From positions 1,736,001-1,800,000 of the forward strand of contig NZ_CP104264.1 of NCBI RefSeq assembly GCF_025244845.1: a stretch of 64,000 nucleotides of DNA. The letters are read 5' to 3'. The notes below the pieces were generated by a model, which saw nothing but the letters and a program-made list of their open reading frames with translations, did not search any database and was not told where the DNA came from. Shown in pieces: positions 23,817 through 32,202 of the stretch. This DNA is from Arthrobacter sp. zg-Y1171. Lineage in GTDB: Bacteria > Actinomycetota > Actinomycetes > Actinomycetales > Micrococcaceae. A program made the position numbers and the translations under genes. Position 1 is the first letter of the stretch. Each line of letters starts with the position of its first letter.

Positions 23817-24045
23817 GCTGCGGAAGCGGTTATGCCAGCCGGAACCTCGTTGTGAAGCGTCGAAAGAGCAGATAACGGCCTTCAGAACCCGGCATAGCCC
23901 CGTTATCTGCTCAGCCGATCCAGTGTCGGGGTGGGGCGGGGCAGGGTCCGGGCCGGCAGACGACCAGGCCCCGTGCATGCCGGTCCCGGCCAGGCCCGGA
24001 GACAGAAGAAGGGCCGGACCCCGTCAGGAGTCCGGCCCTTCTTCG
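23817..24045 (+). ncRNA. Candidate structured noncoding RNA
   Basis: No protein-coding pattern is evident between 23621 and 24058. A -10-like TAGTGT (23805-23810) has TTCCGA 18 bases upstream. Downstream, GAGCAGATAACGG (23866-23878) pairs perfectly with CCGTTATCTGCTC (23900-23912). The 21-base loop contains GGCATAGCC (23891-23899), which can pair with the upstream GGTTATGCC (23828-23836), giving a pseudoknot order. The segment ends at a 15-bp hairpin (24005-24044). It could equally be an unrelated repetitive element; expression is not shown by sequence. Confidence 0.25.
24005..24044 (-). terminator. Terminator after ctaA
   Basis: Perfect 15-bp arms (24005-24019 and 24030-24044, GAAGAAGGGCCGGAC type) with a ten-base loop lie 14 bases past the ctaA stop. 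Read on the minus strand the stem ends in TTCTTC. It could also stop plus-strand transcription. Confidence 0.8.
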
Positions 24046-24058
24046 GAAAGTGCGCCCG

Positions 24059-25075
24059 TTACCTGCGAACGGTCCGGGTCTTCCGCGCCCGCCGGGCCTG
24101 CTGGACCGCAATCGCGGCCCCGCCGGGAACCTGCTTGTTGAAGCCGATATAGACGGCCTGGGCGGCTGCGGCCGTCAGCAGGCAGGCGCCGAACATGTGC
24201 AGGGCCACCAGTGCGATGGGCAGGTGCAGGAAGTGCTGCACGTAGCCGATGGCTGCCTGTGCCAGTACGACGACGCCCAGCACCATCACGGCCCGGCGCA
24301 CCCGGGCATCGGTCGCCCTGCGGACCACCAGGTACAGGGCCACGGCCAGCGCAAAGACCAGCAGGTAGACGGGCACCACGTGGATGCGGGTGATCAGGTC
24401 CGGGTTCAGGCCGTTACGCGCAGCTCCGTGGTCGCCGGCGTGCGGGCCGGAACCGGTTACTACAACGCCCAGCACCACGGTCAGCGCGGACAGGACGCCG
24501 ATGGCACCCAGTACGGGGCGGAGGTTTTTATCCGCCAGCGGAGCATGGCGTGCCTGGAGGTCCATCGCGGAAAGCCTTGAGCGGTTCACCATGACCACGG
24601 CCACGGTGATCATGATGGTGGAGGCAAGGAAGTGCAGGCCCACAACCCACGGGTTGAGGTCCGTCAGGACGGTGATCCCGCCGATGACGGCCTGCGCCGG
24701 GACGCCGGCCAGCAGGGCAATGGAAAGCCACCAGAGATCACGGCGTTCGGACCGCAGGCGCCACACGGAGAAGACCATCGCAAAGGCAATGGCCGTCAGC
24801 ACGAAAGTGAGTAGCCGATTGCCGAACTCGATGACGCCGTGCAGCCCCATCTCGGGGGTCGTAACGAGGGAATCGGCCGTGCACAGCGGCCATTCCGGAC
24901 AGCCGAGCCCGGACGCCGTCAGGCGCACGGCACCGCCGGTCACCACGATTACGATGTTGGCCACCAGTGAGGCCACGGCAAGGTTGCGGATAAGGCGTCC
25001 GGCCACCGGCAGCTGGCTGTTGGACTGCCGGGCGGGGACACCGGCCGAGGTTGATGACACGGTTTCTAACTCCAT
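24059..25075 (-). CDS. ctaA: Heme A synthase (COX15/CtaA family)
   Basis: CtaA oxidises the heme O methyl group to a formyl group, making heme A for aa3-type cytochrome oxidase. The 338-residue membrane protein has about eight hydrophobic segments, the conserved GGAVRLTASGLGCPEWPLC motif after the first one, and EFGNRLL with nearby His residues that bind heme in the family. I chose ATG 25075, which overlaps the end of the ABC permease gene by ten bases; 14 further upstream in-frame residues are encoded inside the permease gene. Its position links heme A synthesis to the upstream ABC transporter. Confidence 0.93.
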   Translation of the reverse strand: MELETVSSTSAGVPARQSNSQLPVAGRLIRNLAVASLVANIVIVVTGGAVRLTASGLGCPEWPLCTADSLVTTPEMGLHGVIEFGNRLLTFVLTAIAFAMVFSVWRLRSERRDLWWLSIALLAGVPAQAVIGGITVLTDLNPWVVGLHFLASTIMITVAVVMVNRSRLSAMDLQARHAPLADKNLRPVLGAIGVLSALTVVLGVVVTGSGPHAGDHGAARNGLNPDLITRIHVVPVYLLVFALAVALYLVVRRATDARVRRAVMVLGVVVLAQAAIGYVQHFLHLPIALVALHMFGACLLTAAAAQAVYIGFNKQVPGGAAIAVQQARRARKTRTVRR

Positions 25076-25809
25076 TTGAACCAGCGGACAGCACCCAGGC
25101 CGCCCAGTATTGTCCACGCCAGAAGGATCAGCGTGGCGGAAATGTTGAACTGCGAGTCGATCAGGGCCGAGCGCAGTGCGTCACCAAGGGCCGCAGAGGG
25201 GAGGACCTCGATAAACGGCTGCAGTACATCGGGCAGGTTGCCTACCGGGATGATGATACCGCCGGCGGCAGCCAGCAGGATCCACAGCAGGTTGGTTATG
25301 GCCAAGGTGGCCTCAGGCCGTACGGTGCCGGCGACCAGGAGGCCGAGGGCAGTGAACGCCACCGCGCCGAGCACCAGCTGCACGGCGGCCGGCAGCAACC
25401 CGCTCAGCTCCGGCTGCCAGCCGAACAGCAGCGCCGCTACGGAGACCAGTACCGCCTGGATGGCCAGGACGGCCAGGACCGCAATGACCTTCCCGGCAAT
25501 CAGGCCGGTGCGGCCCAGGGGAGTGGTGGACAGGTAGCGGAGCACGCCGTACCGGCGGTCAAAGCCGGTGGCGATGCCCTGCCCGGTAAATGCGGTGGAC
25601 ATGGCGCAGAGCGCAAAGATGCCCGGGGCAGCCATGTTGATCCGGCTGGTCCCGTAGCCGTCCAGCAGGGGAGTGACCACCAGGGCCACCATGGCCAGCA
25701 GCGGCAGGACCACGGCGAGGATCAGCTGTTCGCCGTTGCGCAGCATCGTCAGGGCCTCATACCGGCCCTGGTTCAGGATGCGCGCCGGCAACGATGCGGG
25801 AGCACTCAA
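25066..25809 (-). CDS. ABC-2 type transporter permease
   Basis: This 247-residue protein has about six transmembrane segments and the ABC-2 layout, with a short cytoplasmic N-terminus (ILNQGRYEALTMLRNGEQL) before the first span. It would pair with the ATPase encoded immediately upstream to form an exporter. The most likely start is TTG 25809, whose TTGA overlaps the ATPase stop by four bases; earlier in-frame codons fall inside the ATPase gene. Substrate is unknown. Overlap with ctaA suggests a role connected to heme or cytochrome oxidase, which is inference only. Confidence 0.85.
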   Translation of the reverse strand: MSAPASLPARILNQGRYEALTMLRNGEQLILAVVLPLLAMVALVVTPLLDGYGTSRINMAAPGIFALCAMSTAFTGQGIATGFDRRYGVLRYLSTTPLGRTGLIAGKVIAVLAVLAIQAVLVSVAALLFGWQPELSGLLPAAVQLVLGAVAFTALGLLVAGTVRPEATLAITNLLWILLAAAGGIIIPVGNLPDVLQPFIEVLPSAALGDALRSALIDSQFNISATLILLAWTILGGLGAVRWFKWS

Positions 25810-26774
25810 CGGATGGTCCTTCCGGACAGGTCGAGGAAAACGTCCTCGAGGGTACGCGAAGCCATGTGTACTGAAGAAGGCAGGATGTTCCGTTCCGCCC
25901 ACCACGCGGCCAGTGCGGCCAGGTCGTGGGGCGTCAGCGCCCCGCGGACGGCGTAGTGTCCGGGTGCGGCCTCCTGCACCTCCAGATGGTGCAGCCGTCC
26001 TGAGGCGAGGGCGACGACGTCGAGCCCGGGTTCCGCGTCGAACGTCAGCAACCGCTGCTCGGCGGGGGAGCCGGTGGCGGAGGTGAGTTCGGCTACGGTG
26101 CCCGAGGCGACGGTCTTGCCGGCGTCGATAATGTAGACGTAGTCGGCCAGCTTCTGCGCGTCGTCCATCAGGTGGGTGGTGAGGATGATGCCCAGGCCCT
26201 CGTCGCGCAGCTCGGAGATCAGGTCGAACACGATCTGGCGGGACTGGGGATCCAGGCCGGCGCTGGGTTCGTCCAGGAAAAGGACCTCGGGGCGGCCGAT
26301 CAGCGCCGCGGCCATGGCCAGTCGCTGCTTCTGCCCGCCCGAGAGGCGCCGGATGCCGGTGTTGGCGAAGCTGCGGATACCCAGGCGGTCCACCAACTCG
26401 GCGACCGGCCGGGGTGCCTCGTACATGCGGGCCACATGCTCAAGCAGGGCTACGGGACGGGCCGACGGCGGGAGTCCGCCTTCCTGGAGCATCACGCCTA
26501 CGCGGCTCCGGAGGCGGGCATCCGCTCGGTAAGGATCCTGTCCGAGCAGGCGGATTTCCCCGCCGTCAATGGACTGCAGGCCCTGGGCGCATTCAAGCGT
26601 GGTGGTCTTCCCCGCTCCGTTGGCACCAAGGAGGGCAGTGACGGATCCGCGGCGGGCACTGAAGTCGACGCCGGCCAGCACACGGATCATTTTGCCGTCG
26701 AGACCAGCAACCGGGCCGCAGTCCTTGATCAGACCTTTAATGGTCAGGCAGGGTTCATCGATAGGCACCTGCAT
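25806..26774 (-). CDS. ABC transporter ATP-binding protein
   Basis: The 322-residue protein is a DrrA/CcmA-type ABC ATPase: Walker A GANGAGKTT, signature LSGGQKQRL, Walker B VLFLDEPSAGLD and switch His in TTHLMDD. A C-terminal extension of about 100 residues is typical of exporters in this class. It starts at ATG 26774 with a TAACGT -10-like element five bases upstream, so it may be leaderless. It is the first gene of the ATPase-permease-ctaA unit and is divergent from sufR. Confidence 0.92.
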   Translation of the reverse strand: MQVPIDEPCLTIKGLIKDCGPVAGLDGKMIRVLAGVDFSARRGSVTALLGANGAGKTTTLECAQGLQSIDGGEIRLLGQDPYRADARLRSRVGVMLQEGGLPPSARPVALLEHVARMYEAPRPVAELVDRLGIRSFANTGIRRLSGGQKQRLAMAAALIGRPEVLFLDEPSAGLDPQSRQIVFDLISELRDEGLGIILTTHLMDDAQKLADYVYIIDAGKTVASGTVAELTSATGSPAEQRLLTFDAEPGLDVVALASGRLHHLEVQEAAPGHYAVRGALTPHDLAALAAWWAERNILPSSVHMASRTLEDVFLDLSGRTIR

Positions 26775-26835
26775 ATTCTACGTTAGGTAGTACAGGACCC
26801 CGGCACAGGCATCACGCCCGATGGACCTTGGCGAT

Positions 26836-26848
26836 GGCAAGCCTTGCC
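26836..26848. promoter_or_regulatory. Palindrome in the ABC/sufR divergent region
   Basis: GGCAAG-C-CTTGCC is a perfect 13-base palindrome about 49 bases before the sufR start. It is placed where an operator for SufR autoregulation or for the divergent ABC unit could sit. No known consensus is matched with certainty. Confidence 0.35.
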
Positions 26849-26896
26849 TTAGTGGAATCGGGGAACAGATTAGGTCATGCTTGTGTTGTGTATTCT

Positions 26897-27679
26897 GTGA
26901 GCAACTCTGAGACTAAGGCGGCGGCCGTGCCGAGCGCTGCCCGCGAAGCGGAGGAGCGCACCCGGGACAAAGTGCTGGGTGCGGTTCTGGAGCACGGCCC
27001 GGTCAGTGCCGCGGAGCTCGGGGAACGGCTGGGCTTCACGCCCGCCGCCGTGCGCCGCCATCTTGACGCCCTCTCGGGGAAGGGCCTGATCCAGGTCAAG
27101 CTTGTCCGCAATTCCTCTTCCGGTGCAGGAAGGCCGGCCCGGCGGTATGTATTGAGCCCGCAGGGACAGGCCCACCTGGGCAACGATTACCTCGACATCG
27201 CCACCGAGGCGCTGCGCCAGCTTGGTGCAGCCCTTGGCCCCCAGGCAATCGAGGCGTTTGCCGCGGAACGGTTCGGCCGGATGGAGGATCGCTACCGACC
27301 CGTCGTCGACGCCGCCGGTCCCGAACTCGCCGACCGCGCCGAAGCGCTGGCCGCCGAACTGACAAAGGACGGTTTCGTCGCGTCGACCACCATGATCGGC
27401 GCCACGGCGAAAAAGAGCACGCTGCTGAGTATCCAGCTGTGCCAGGCGCACTGCCCCATCCAGGGACTCGCCACGGCCTACCCCGTCTTCTGTGACAAGG
27501 AGACCGAAGTTTTTGCCCGCCTGCTGGAGGTGGACGTCCGCCGACTGTCCACGCTCTCCCGCGGCGGCCATGTTTGTACGACCCACATTCCCGTGGGTCG
27601 GACCCGATCCGCGCCGCAGGTTCCACTGCACGCCGAGACCAACCAGTCCACATCCATTCATCAGCAAGAAAGGCCGTGA
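26897..27679 (+). CDS. sufR: SufR-type Fe-S cluster repressor of the suf operon
   Basis: SufR is a winged-helix regulator that senses Fe-S status through a bound cluster and represses suf genes. The 260-residue protein has an N-terminal HTH ([19 protein letters not shown]), a [12 protein letters not shown] wing, and a C-terminal cysteine set at residues 182, 186, 199 and 227 (C-x3-C-x12-C-x27-C) that matches the cluster-binding region of SufR. GTG 26897 is my preferred start; GTG 26888 is also possible. Its stop overlaps the sufB start (TGATG), so it is cotranscribed with, and probably autoregulates, the operon. Confidence 0.93.
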   Translation: MSNSETKAAAVPSAAREAEERTRDKVLGAVLEHGPVSAAELGERLGFTPAAVRRHLDALSGKGLIQVKLVRNSSSGAGRPARRYVLSPQGQAHLGNDYLDIATEALRQLGAALGPQAIEAFAAERFGRMEDRYRPVVDAAGPELADRAEALAAELTKDGFVASTTMIGATAKKSTLLSIQLCQAHCPIQGLATAYPVFCDKETEVFARLLEVDVRRLSTLSRGGHVCTTHIPVGRTRSAPQVPLHAETNQSTSIHQQERP

Positions 27680-29154
27680 TGACGGATCAAGTAACCCAGA
27701 AGCCAACGGCACCTTCCATGGTGCCGGAGTCTGTGATTTCAGACATCCTGGAGAAGAACCCCGAACTCGAGGGCATCGGTACATACGAGTACGGATGGGC
27801 AGACTCGGACGTCGCCGGTGCAACCGCCCGCCGCGGCCTGAGTGAGGAAGTCGTCCGCGACATTTCGGCTAAGAAGAACGAGCCGCAGTGGATGCTGGAC
27901 CTTCGCCTCAAGGGCCTGAAGTACTTTGAGCGCAAGCCGATGCCGACCTGGGGCGCAGACCTCTCCGGCATCGACTTCGACAACATCAAGTACTTCGTCC
28001 GTTCCACGGAGAAGCAGGCCAACACCTGGGAAGACCTCCCCGAGGACATCCGCAACACGTACGAGAAGCTCGGCATCCCCGAGGCTGAGCGCGGCCGCCT
28101 GGTTTCCGGCGTCGCAGCGCAGTACGAGTCCGAGGTTGTCTACCACCAGCTCCGCGAGGACCTGGAACGCCAGGGCGTCATCTTCCTGGACACCGACACC
28201 GCGCTGAAGGAACACCCGGAAATGTTCCAGGAGTACTTCGGCACCGTCATTCCCGTCGGTGACAACAAGTTCGGCTCGCTGAACACTGCCGTGTGGTCCG
28301 GCGGTTCCTTCGTGTACGTCCCCAAGGGCGTCCACGTGGAGATCCCGCTGCAGGCCTACTTCCGTATCAACACGGAGAACATGGGCCAGTTCGAGCGCAC
28401 CCTGATCATTGCGGACGAGGATTCCTACGTCCACTACATCGAGGGCTGCACCGCACCGATCTACACCTCGGACTCGCTGCACAGCGCCGTCGTCGAAATC
28501 ATCGTGAAGAAGGGCGCCCGCGTCCGCTACACGACCATCCAGAACTGGTCCAACAACGTGTACAACCTGGTGACCAAGCGCGCCATTGCACACGAGGGCG
28601 CCACCATGGAATGGATTGACGGCAACATCGGCTCCAAGGTCACCATGAAGTACCCGGCTGTCTACCTGGTCGGCGAGCACGCCAAGGGTGAGACCCTGTC
28701 CATCGCCTTTGCCGGCGAGGGCCAGCACCAGGACACCGGATCCAAGATGGTCCACATTGCCCCGAACACCAAGAGCTCCATCATTTCCAAGTCTGTGGCC
28801 CGCGGCGGCGGCCGCGCCGCCTACCGCGGCCTGGTCCAGGTCCGCGAAGGCGCCACGCACTCGGCCAACACCGTGCGCTGCGACGCCCTGCTGGTGGACA
28901 CCATCTCCCGCTCGGACACGTACCCGTACGTGGACATCCGCGAAGATGACGTCACCATGGGCCACGAAGCCACTGTCTCCCGCGTCAGCGAGGAGCAGCT
29001 GTTCTACCTCATGTCCCGCGGCCTTCCCGAGGACGAGGCAATGGCAATGATCGTGCGCGGCTTCATCGAGCCGATCGCGCGTGAACTGCCGATGGAATAC
29101 GCCCTTGAACTCAACCGCCTCATCGAACTCCAGATGGAAGGAGCCGTCGGTTAA
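27679..29154 (+). CDS. sufB: Fe-S cluster assembly protein SufB
   Basis: SufB is the scaffold subunit of the SufBCD complex on which clusters are built. The 491-residue protein aligns over its whole length with the family: [22 protein letters not shown] in the middle, and the C-terminal segment with Cys401 in [12 protein letters not shown], the position of the catalytic Cys of E. coli Suf[17 protein letters not shown] at the C-terminus is also conserved. ATG 27679 overlaps the sufR stop by one base, and the stop overlaps sufD by one base. No intein is present, unlike some mycobacterial sufB genes. Confidence 0.98.
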   Translation: MTDQVTQKPTAPSMVPESVISDILEKNPELEGIGTYEYGWADSDVAGATARRGLSEEVVRDISAKKNEPQWMLDLRLKGLKYFERKPMPTWGADLSGIDFDNIKYFVRSTEKQANTWEDLPEDIRNTYEKLGIPEAERGRLVSGVAAQYESEVVYHQLREDLERQGVIFLDTDTALKEHPEMFQEYFGTVIPVGDNKFGSLNTAVWSGGSFVYVPKGVHVEIPLQAYFRINTENMGQFERTLIIADEDSYVHYIEGCTAPIYTSDSLHSAVVEIIVKKGARVRYTTIQNWSNNVYNLVTKRAIAHEGATMEWIDGNIGSKVTMKYPAVYLVGEHAKGETLSIAFAGEGQHQDTGSKMVHIAPNTKSSIISKSVARGGGRAAYRGLVQVREGATHSANTVRCDALLVDTISRSDTYPYVDIREDDVTMGHEATVSRVSEEQLFYLMSRGLPEDEAMAMIVRGFIEPIARELPMEYALELNRLIELQMEGAVG

Positions 29155-30488
29155 TGTCGAAGCTTAACGACGTCGTCGAAACCGTGACCGAAAAGGTCAG
29201 CAATGTAGTGGAGGAGGTCAAGGCCAAGGTTGGTTCCCCCAAGGAAACCAGCCGTGTGCGCATTGACGGCTTCACCGAGGAGGGCGAAAACCTCTCCCCG
29301 CTGAACGAGGCCTCCTCACCGCTGGGCGGCGACAGCAGCAAGTCCCACAGCCACGGTGGCGGAGAGGGCATCCCGGACAGCTCGCGCGCCGGCCGTACCA
29401 CCTCGTTCCACCGGGCTGACTTCGGCAAAATGACCGGCCGCGAAGAAGACTGGCGGTTCACCCCGCTCAAGCGCCTGCGCGGACTGCATACCGCGGACCT
29501 CGACGGAACAGCTCCCGAGCTGGCAGTCGTCGCCCCCGACGGCGTGCTGGTCGAGAGCATTGCCCGCACCGACGCCCGCATCGGCTCGGCCGGCATCCCC
29601 GAAGACCGGGTTGCCGCCGCCGCGTGGGAAGACTTCCGCGAGGCCACTGCCGTAACCATTCCCGCCGAGACCGTAGTTGAAGGCAGCGTCACGCTGACCA
29701 TCAACGGTGTCAGCAAGGATCCGGCCGCCCAGCACATCGTCATCACCGCGGAGAAGTTCTCCAAGGGCGTTGTGGTCCTGGACCACAAGGGTTCGGCAGT
29801 GCTGTCCCAGAACGTCGAAATCGTGGTCGGCGACGGTGCGGAACTGACCGTCGTCTCCGTCCAGGACTGGGACGACGACGCCGTGCACGCCTCCGCGCAG
29901 TACGCGAAGATCGGCCGCGACGCGAAGTTCAAGCACGTCGTCGTCAGCCTTGGCGGCGACCTGGTGCGCGTCACCCCGTCTTCCAAGTTCACCGCCACCG
30001 GCGGCGACGTGGAAATGTTCGGCCTGTACTACGCCGACGCCGGCCAGCACCTTGAGCAGCGCCTGTTCGTGGACCACGCAGTGGCGAACTGCAAGTCCCG
30101 CGTTATGTACAAGGGCGCCCTGCAGGGCCGCGACGCGCACACCGTGTGGGTTGGCGACGTCCTGATCCGCAAGGAAGCAGAAGGCACCGACACGTACGAA
30201 GTCAACCGCAACCTGCTGCTGACCGACGGCGGCCGCGCCGACTCCGTACCGAACCTGGAGATCGAAACCGGACTGATCGAGGGTGCCGGCCACGCCAGCG
30301 CCACCGGCCGGTTCGACGACGAGCACCTGTTCTACCTGATGGCACGCGGCATCCCCGAGGACACCGCCCGCCGCCTGGTGGTTCGGGGCTTCCTCACCGA
30401 GATCATCCAGCAGATCAAGGTACCTGCCCTGGAAGAGCGTCTCACCGACGCTGTCGAGCGCGAGCTCGAAGCCTCCGGAGCCTACTGA
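29154..30488 (+). CDS. sufD: Fe-S cluster assembly protein SufD
   Basis: SufD pairs with SufB in the SufBC2D scaffold. The 444-residue protein has the family beta-helix core and the C-terminal ATGRFDDEHLFYLMARGIPEDTARR, which mirrors SufB. The first 80 or so residues differ from the core: a predicted amphipathic, Val/Glu/Lys-rich helix (about residues 5-27) and then a Ser/Gly/His-rich linker with SHSHGGG, before the usual EEDWRFTPLKRL. ATG 29154 overlaps the sufB stop by one base. A perfect hairpin follows before sufC. Confidence 0.95.
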   Translation: MSKLNDVVETVTEKVSNVVEEVKAKVGSPKETSRVRIDGFTEEGENLSPLNEASSPLGGDSSKSHSHGGGEGIPDSSRAGRTTSFHRADFGKMTGREEDWRFTPLKRLRGLHTADLDGTAPELAVVAPDGVLVESIARTDARIGSAGIPEDRVAAAAWEDFREATAVTIPAETVVEGSVTLTINGVSKDPAAQHIVITAEKFSKGVVVLDHKGSAVLSQNVEIVVGDGAELTVVSVQDWDDDAVHASAQYAKIGRDAKFKHVVVSLGGDLVRVTPSSKFTATGGDVEMFGLYYADAGQHLEQRLFVDHAVANCKSRVMYKGALQGRDAHTVWVGDVLIRKEAEGTDTYEVNRNLLLTDGGRADSVPNLEIETGLIEGAGHASATGRFDDEHLFYLMARGIPEDTARRLVVRGFLTEIIQQIKVPALEERLTDAVERELEASGAY

Positions 30489-30495
30489 GACCCAA

Positions 30496-30527
30496 GTCCG
30501 GGTGCCGGAGCAATCCGGCACCCGGAC
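30496..30527 (+). other. Perfect stem-loop between sufD and sufC
   Basis: A 14-bp perfect stem (30496-30509 and 30514-30527) closes a GCAA loop, which is of the stable GNRA class in RNA. It lies eight bases after sufD inside the operon and no T-run follows. It may protect or attenuate the transcript before sufC. Confidence 0.6.
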
Positions 30528-30552
30528 CCTCTCGCCTTCCATCCCCAAAGCT

Positions 30553-30580
30553 TAGTAACGCACCCGCGGGTGCAAAGGAG
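30553..30580 (+). promoter_or_regulatory. Palindrome and possible second promoter before sufC
   Basis: A -10-like TAGTAA (30553-30558) is followed by a perfect 14-base palindrome GCACCCGCGGGTGC (30560-30573) and then the sufC ribosome binding site AAGGAG (30575-30580). The palindrome would sit at the start of a sufC transcript or act as an operator. Confidence 0.35.
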
Positions 30581-30593
30581 AAAGCCAACTCGC

Positions 30594-31364
30594 ATGTCTA
30601 CTCTTGAGATCAAGGATCTTCACGTCAGCATTGAGACCGAACAGGGCCGCAAGCCGATCCTGAAGGGTGTCAGCCTGACCATCAAAACCGGTGAGACGCA
30701 CGCCATCATGGGCCCCAACGGCTCCGGCAAGTCCACCCTGGCCTCCACCATTGCCGGTCACCCGCGCTACAGCGTGGACAGCGGCTCCATCACGCTCGAC
30801 GGCGAAGACGTCCTGGCCATGAGCGTTGACGAGCGTGCCCGCGCCGGTCTCTTCCTGGCCATGCAGTACCCGGTAGAGGTTCCCGGCGTCACCATGACCA
30901 ACTTCCTGCGTACCGCCAAGACCGCGCTCGACGGCGAAGCCCCCTCCCTGCGCCACTGGACCAAGGACGTCAAGGCGGCCATGGCCGACCTTCGCATCGA
31001 TGCCGACTTCGCCCAGCGCAACGTCAATGAAGGCTTCTCCGGCGGCGAGAAGAAGCGCGTCGAGATCCTCCAGATGGAACTCTTCCACCCGAAGATCGCC
31101 ATCCTGGACGAGACCGACTCCGGCCTCGACGTCGACGCCCTGAAGATCGTTTCCGAAGGCGTTAACCGCGAGCACTCCAAGGGCGGCATGGGCACGCTGC
31201 TCATTACGCACTACACGCGTATCCTTCGTTACATCAAGCCCGACTATGTGCACGTCTTCGTCGACGGCCACATCGCCGAGCAGGGTGGGCCTGAACTTGC
31301 CGACCGCCTCGAAGAAGAAGGCTACGACCGCTTCACCGGCGCCAACGCCGCAGCCGGCGCGTAG
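30594..31364 (+). CDS. sufC: Fe-S cluster assembly ATPase SufC
   Basis: SufC is the ABC-type ATPase that drives conformational change in SufBCD. The 256-residue protein has Walker A GPNGSGKST (residues 40-48), the SufC-specific signature FSGGEKKR, the Walker B with LDETDSGLD, and LLITHYTRIL. ATG 30594 has AAGGAG upstream; in-frame residues before it run through the palindrome. sufT follows after 23 bases. Confidence 0.97.
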   Translation: MSTLEIKDLHVSIETEQGRKPILKGVSLTIKTGETHAIMGPNGSGKSTLASTIAGHPRYSVDSGSITLDGEDVLAMSVDERARAGLFLAMQYPVEVPGVTMTNFLRTAKTALDGEAPSLRHWTKDVKAAMADLRIDADFAQRNVNEGFSGGEKKRVEILQMELFHPKIAILDETDSGLDVDALKIVSEGVNREHSKGGMGTLLITHYTRILRYIKPDYVHVFVDGHIAEQGGPELADRLEEEGYDRFTGANAAAGA

Positions 31365-31387
31365 TAAAGACAGCTTAAGGAGCAAAT

Positions 31388-31717
31388 ATGAGCGACTCCG
31401 ATCTGGCCTCCACGTCCCTTGAGGACGTCGAAGAGGCCCTCAAGGACGTCATTGACCCCGAGCTCGGGGTGAATGTCGTTGACCTTGGCCTGCTCTACGG
31501 CTTGAAGTACGCCGAGGACGGCGCACTGCTGATCGACATGACGCTGACGACGGCGGCCTGCCCGCTGACCGATGTGCTTGAAGAGCAGACCGCCCAGGCC
31601 CTGGACGGCGTCGTTGATGAGTGGCGCCTGAACTGGGTATGGATGCCGCCGTGGGGACCTGACAAGATCACCGACGACGGCCGCGACCAGATGCGGGCCC
31701 TCGGCTTCAACATCTAA
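31388..31717 (+). CDS. sufT: Metal-sulfur cluster assembly factor (SufT/DUF59)
   Basis: MIP18/DUF59 proteins help insert or transfer Fe-S clusters. The 109-residue protein has the family core DPELGVNVVDLGLLYG, then MTLTTAACPLTDVLEEQ with the conserved Cys, and ends in WMPPWGPDKIT. An acidic N-terminal stretch precedes the domain. It ends the suf operon here and a strong terminator follows. The cysteine desulfurase sufS and sufU, often between sufC and sufT, are not present in the window. Confidence 0.93.
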   Translation: MSDSDLASTSLEDVEEALKDVIDPELGVNVVDLGLLYGLKYAEDGALLIDMTLTTAACPLTDVLEEQTAQALDGVVDEWRLNWVWMPPWGPDKITDDGRDQMRALGFNI

Positions 31718-31741
31718 AGGTTCGGCAGCTAGCTAGTCGAA

Positions 31742-31784
31742 CAGGCAGGGCCGCTTCCCCAATGCGGGGAAGCGGCCCTGTCTG
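31742..31784 (+). terminator. Terminator of the suf operon
   Basis: Perfect 15-bp arms (CAGGGCCGCTTCCCC and its complement, 31746-31760 and 31766-31780) extend by further pairs to 31742-31784, with a five-base loop AATGC. Confidence 0.85.
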
Positions 31785-31789
31785 CGTGC

Positions 31790-31802
31790 TAGCGTGTGCG
31801 CC
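31790..31802 (+). promoter_or_regulatory. Candidate leaderless promoter
   Basis: TAGCGT (31790-31795) lies seven bases before ATG 31803 and there is no ribosome binding site, which suggests transcription starts at the initiation codon. A -35 would fall inside the suf terminator and is not obvious. Confidence 0.4.
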
Positions 31803-32201
31803 ATGGGGAACAGCACACATTTTCATGACCAGTATCTGGCGGCGTGGAACGAAGCCATGGCAACGGGCGACAGCGCTCCGATCGAATCCTTCCTGTCGCC
31901 GGAGTACCACGGCTGGCTGGGGCAGGACGCAACCGCCACGGAGCCGTTTGATGCGGCGACGGCGCGCGAGGGATTTGGCGGCACAGTGTCCGCCCTGCGG
32001 GGGAGTACCGTGCACGCGGACTTCCGGACCGTTACGCCCCGCGGCCGGGACGAGGCTGTGGTGTTCTACGAGATGACCTACCGTTCGGGCAGCGAAGTGA
32101 CCGGGCGGGCCCTGCTGATGGAATCCTGGCGGCTCCAGGATGGCCGGTGGCTGCTTTGCCGCGATTTCACTGAAGTGAACGTCGGGCAGCCGGCTTCCTA
32201 G
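31803..32201 (+). CDS. NTF2-like/SnoaL-type small protein
   Basis: The 132-residue protein reads as a single cone-shaped NTF2-like domain: an N-terminal helix (DQYLAAWNEAMATGD), then strands with VVFYEMTYRSGSEVTGRALLMESWRLQDGRWLLCRDFTEV. This fold is used for many enzymes and ligand-binding proteins, and no catalytic residues identify a reaction. ATG 31803 is preferred over GTG 31794. It is followed one base later by the next gene, so the two may be cotranscribed. Confidence 0.7.
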   Translation: MGNSTHFHDQYLAAWNEAMATGDSAPIESFLSPEYHGWLGQDATATEPFDAATAREGFGGTVSALRGSTVHADFRTVTPRGRDEAVVFYEMTYRSGSEVTGRALLMESWRLQDGRWLLCRDFTEVNVGQPAS

Positions 32202-32202
32202 G

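Noticed and set aside
23454..24152. Short open frames in the ctaB-ctaA spacer as genes
   Set aside because: They run through tandem and inverted repeats, are Arg/Pro-rich, and lack good start signals.
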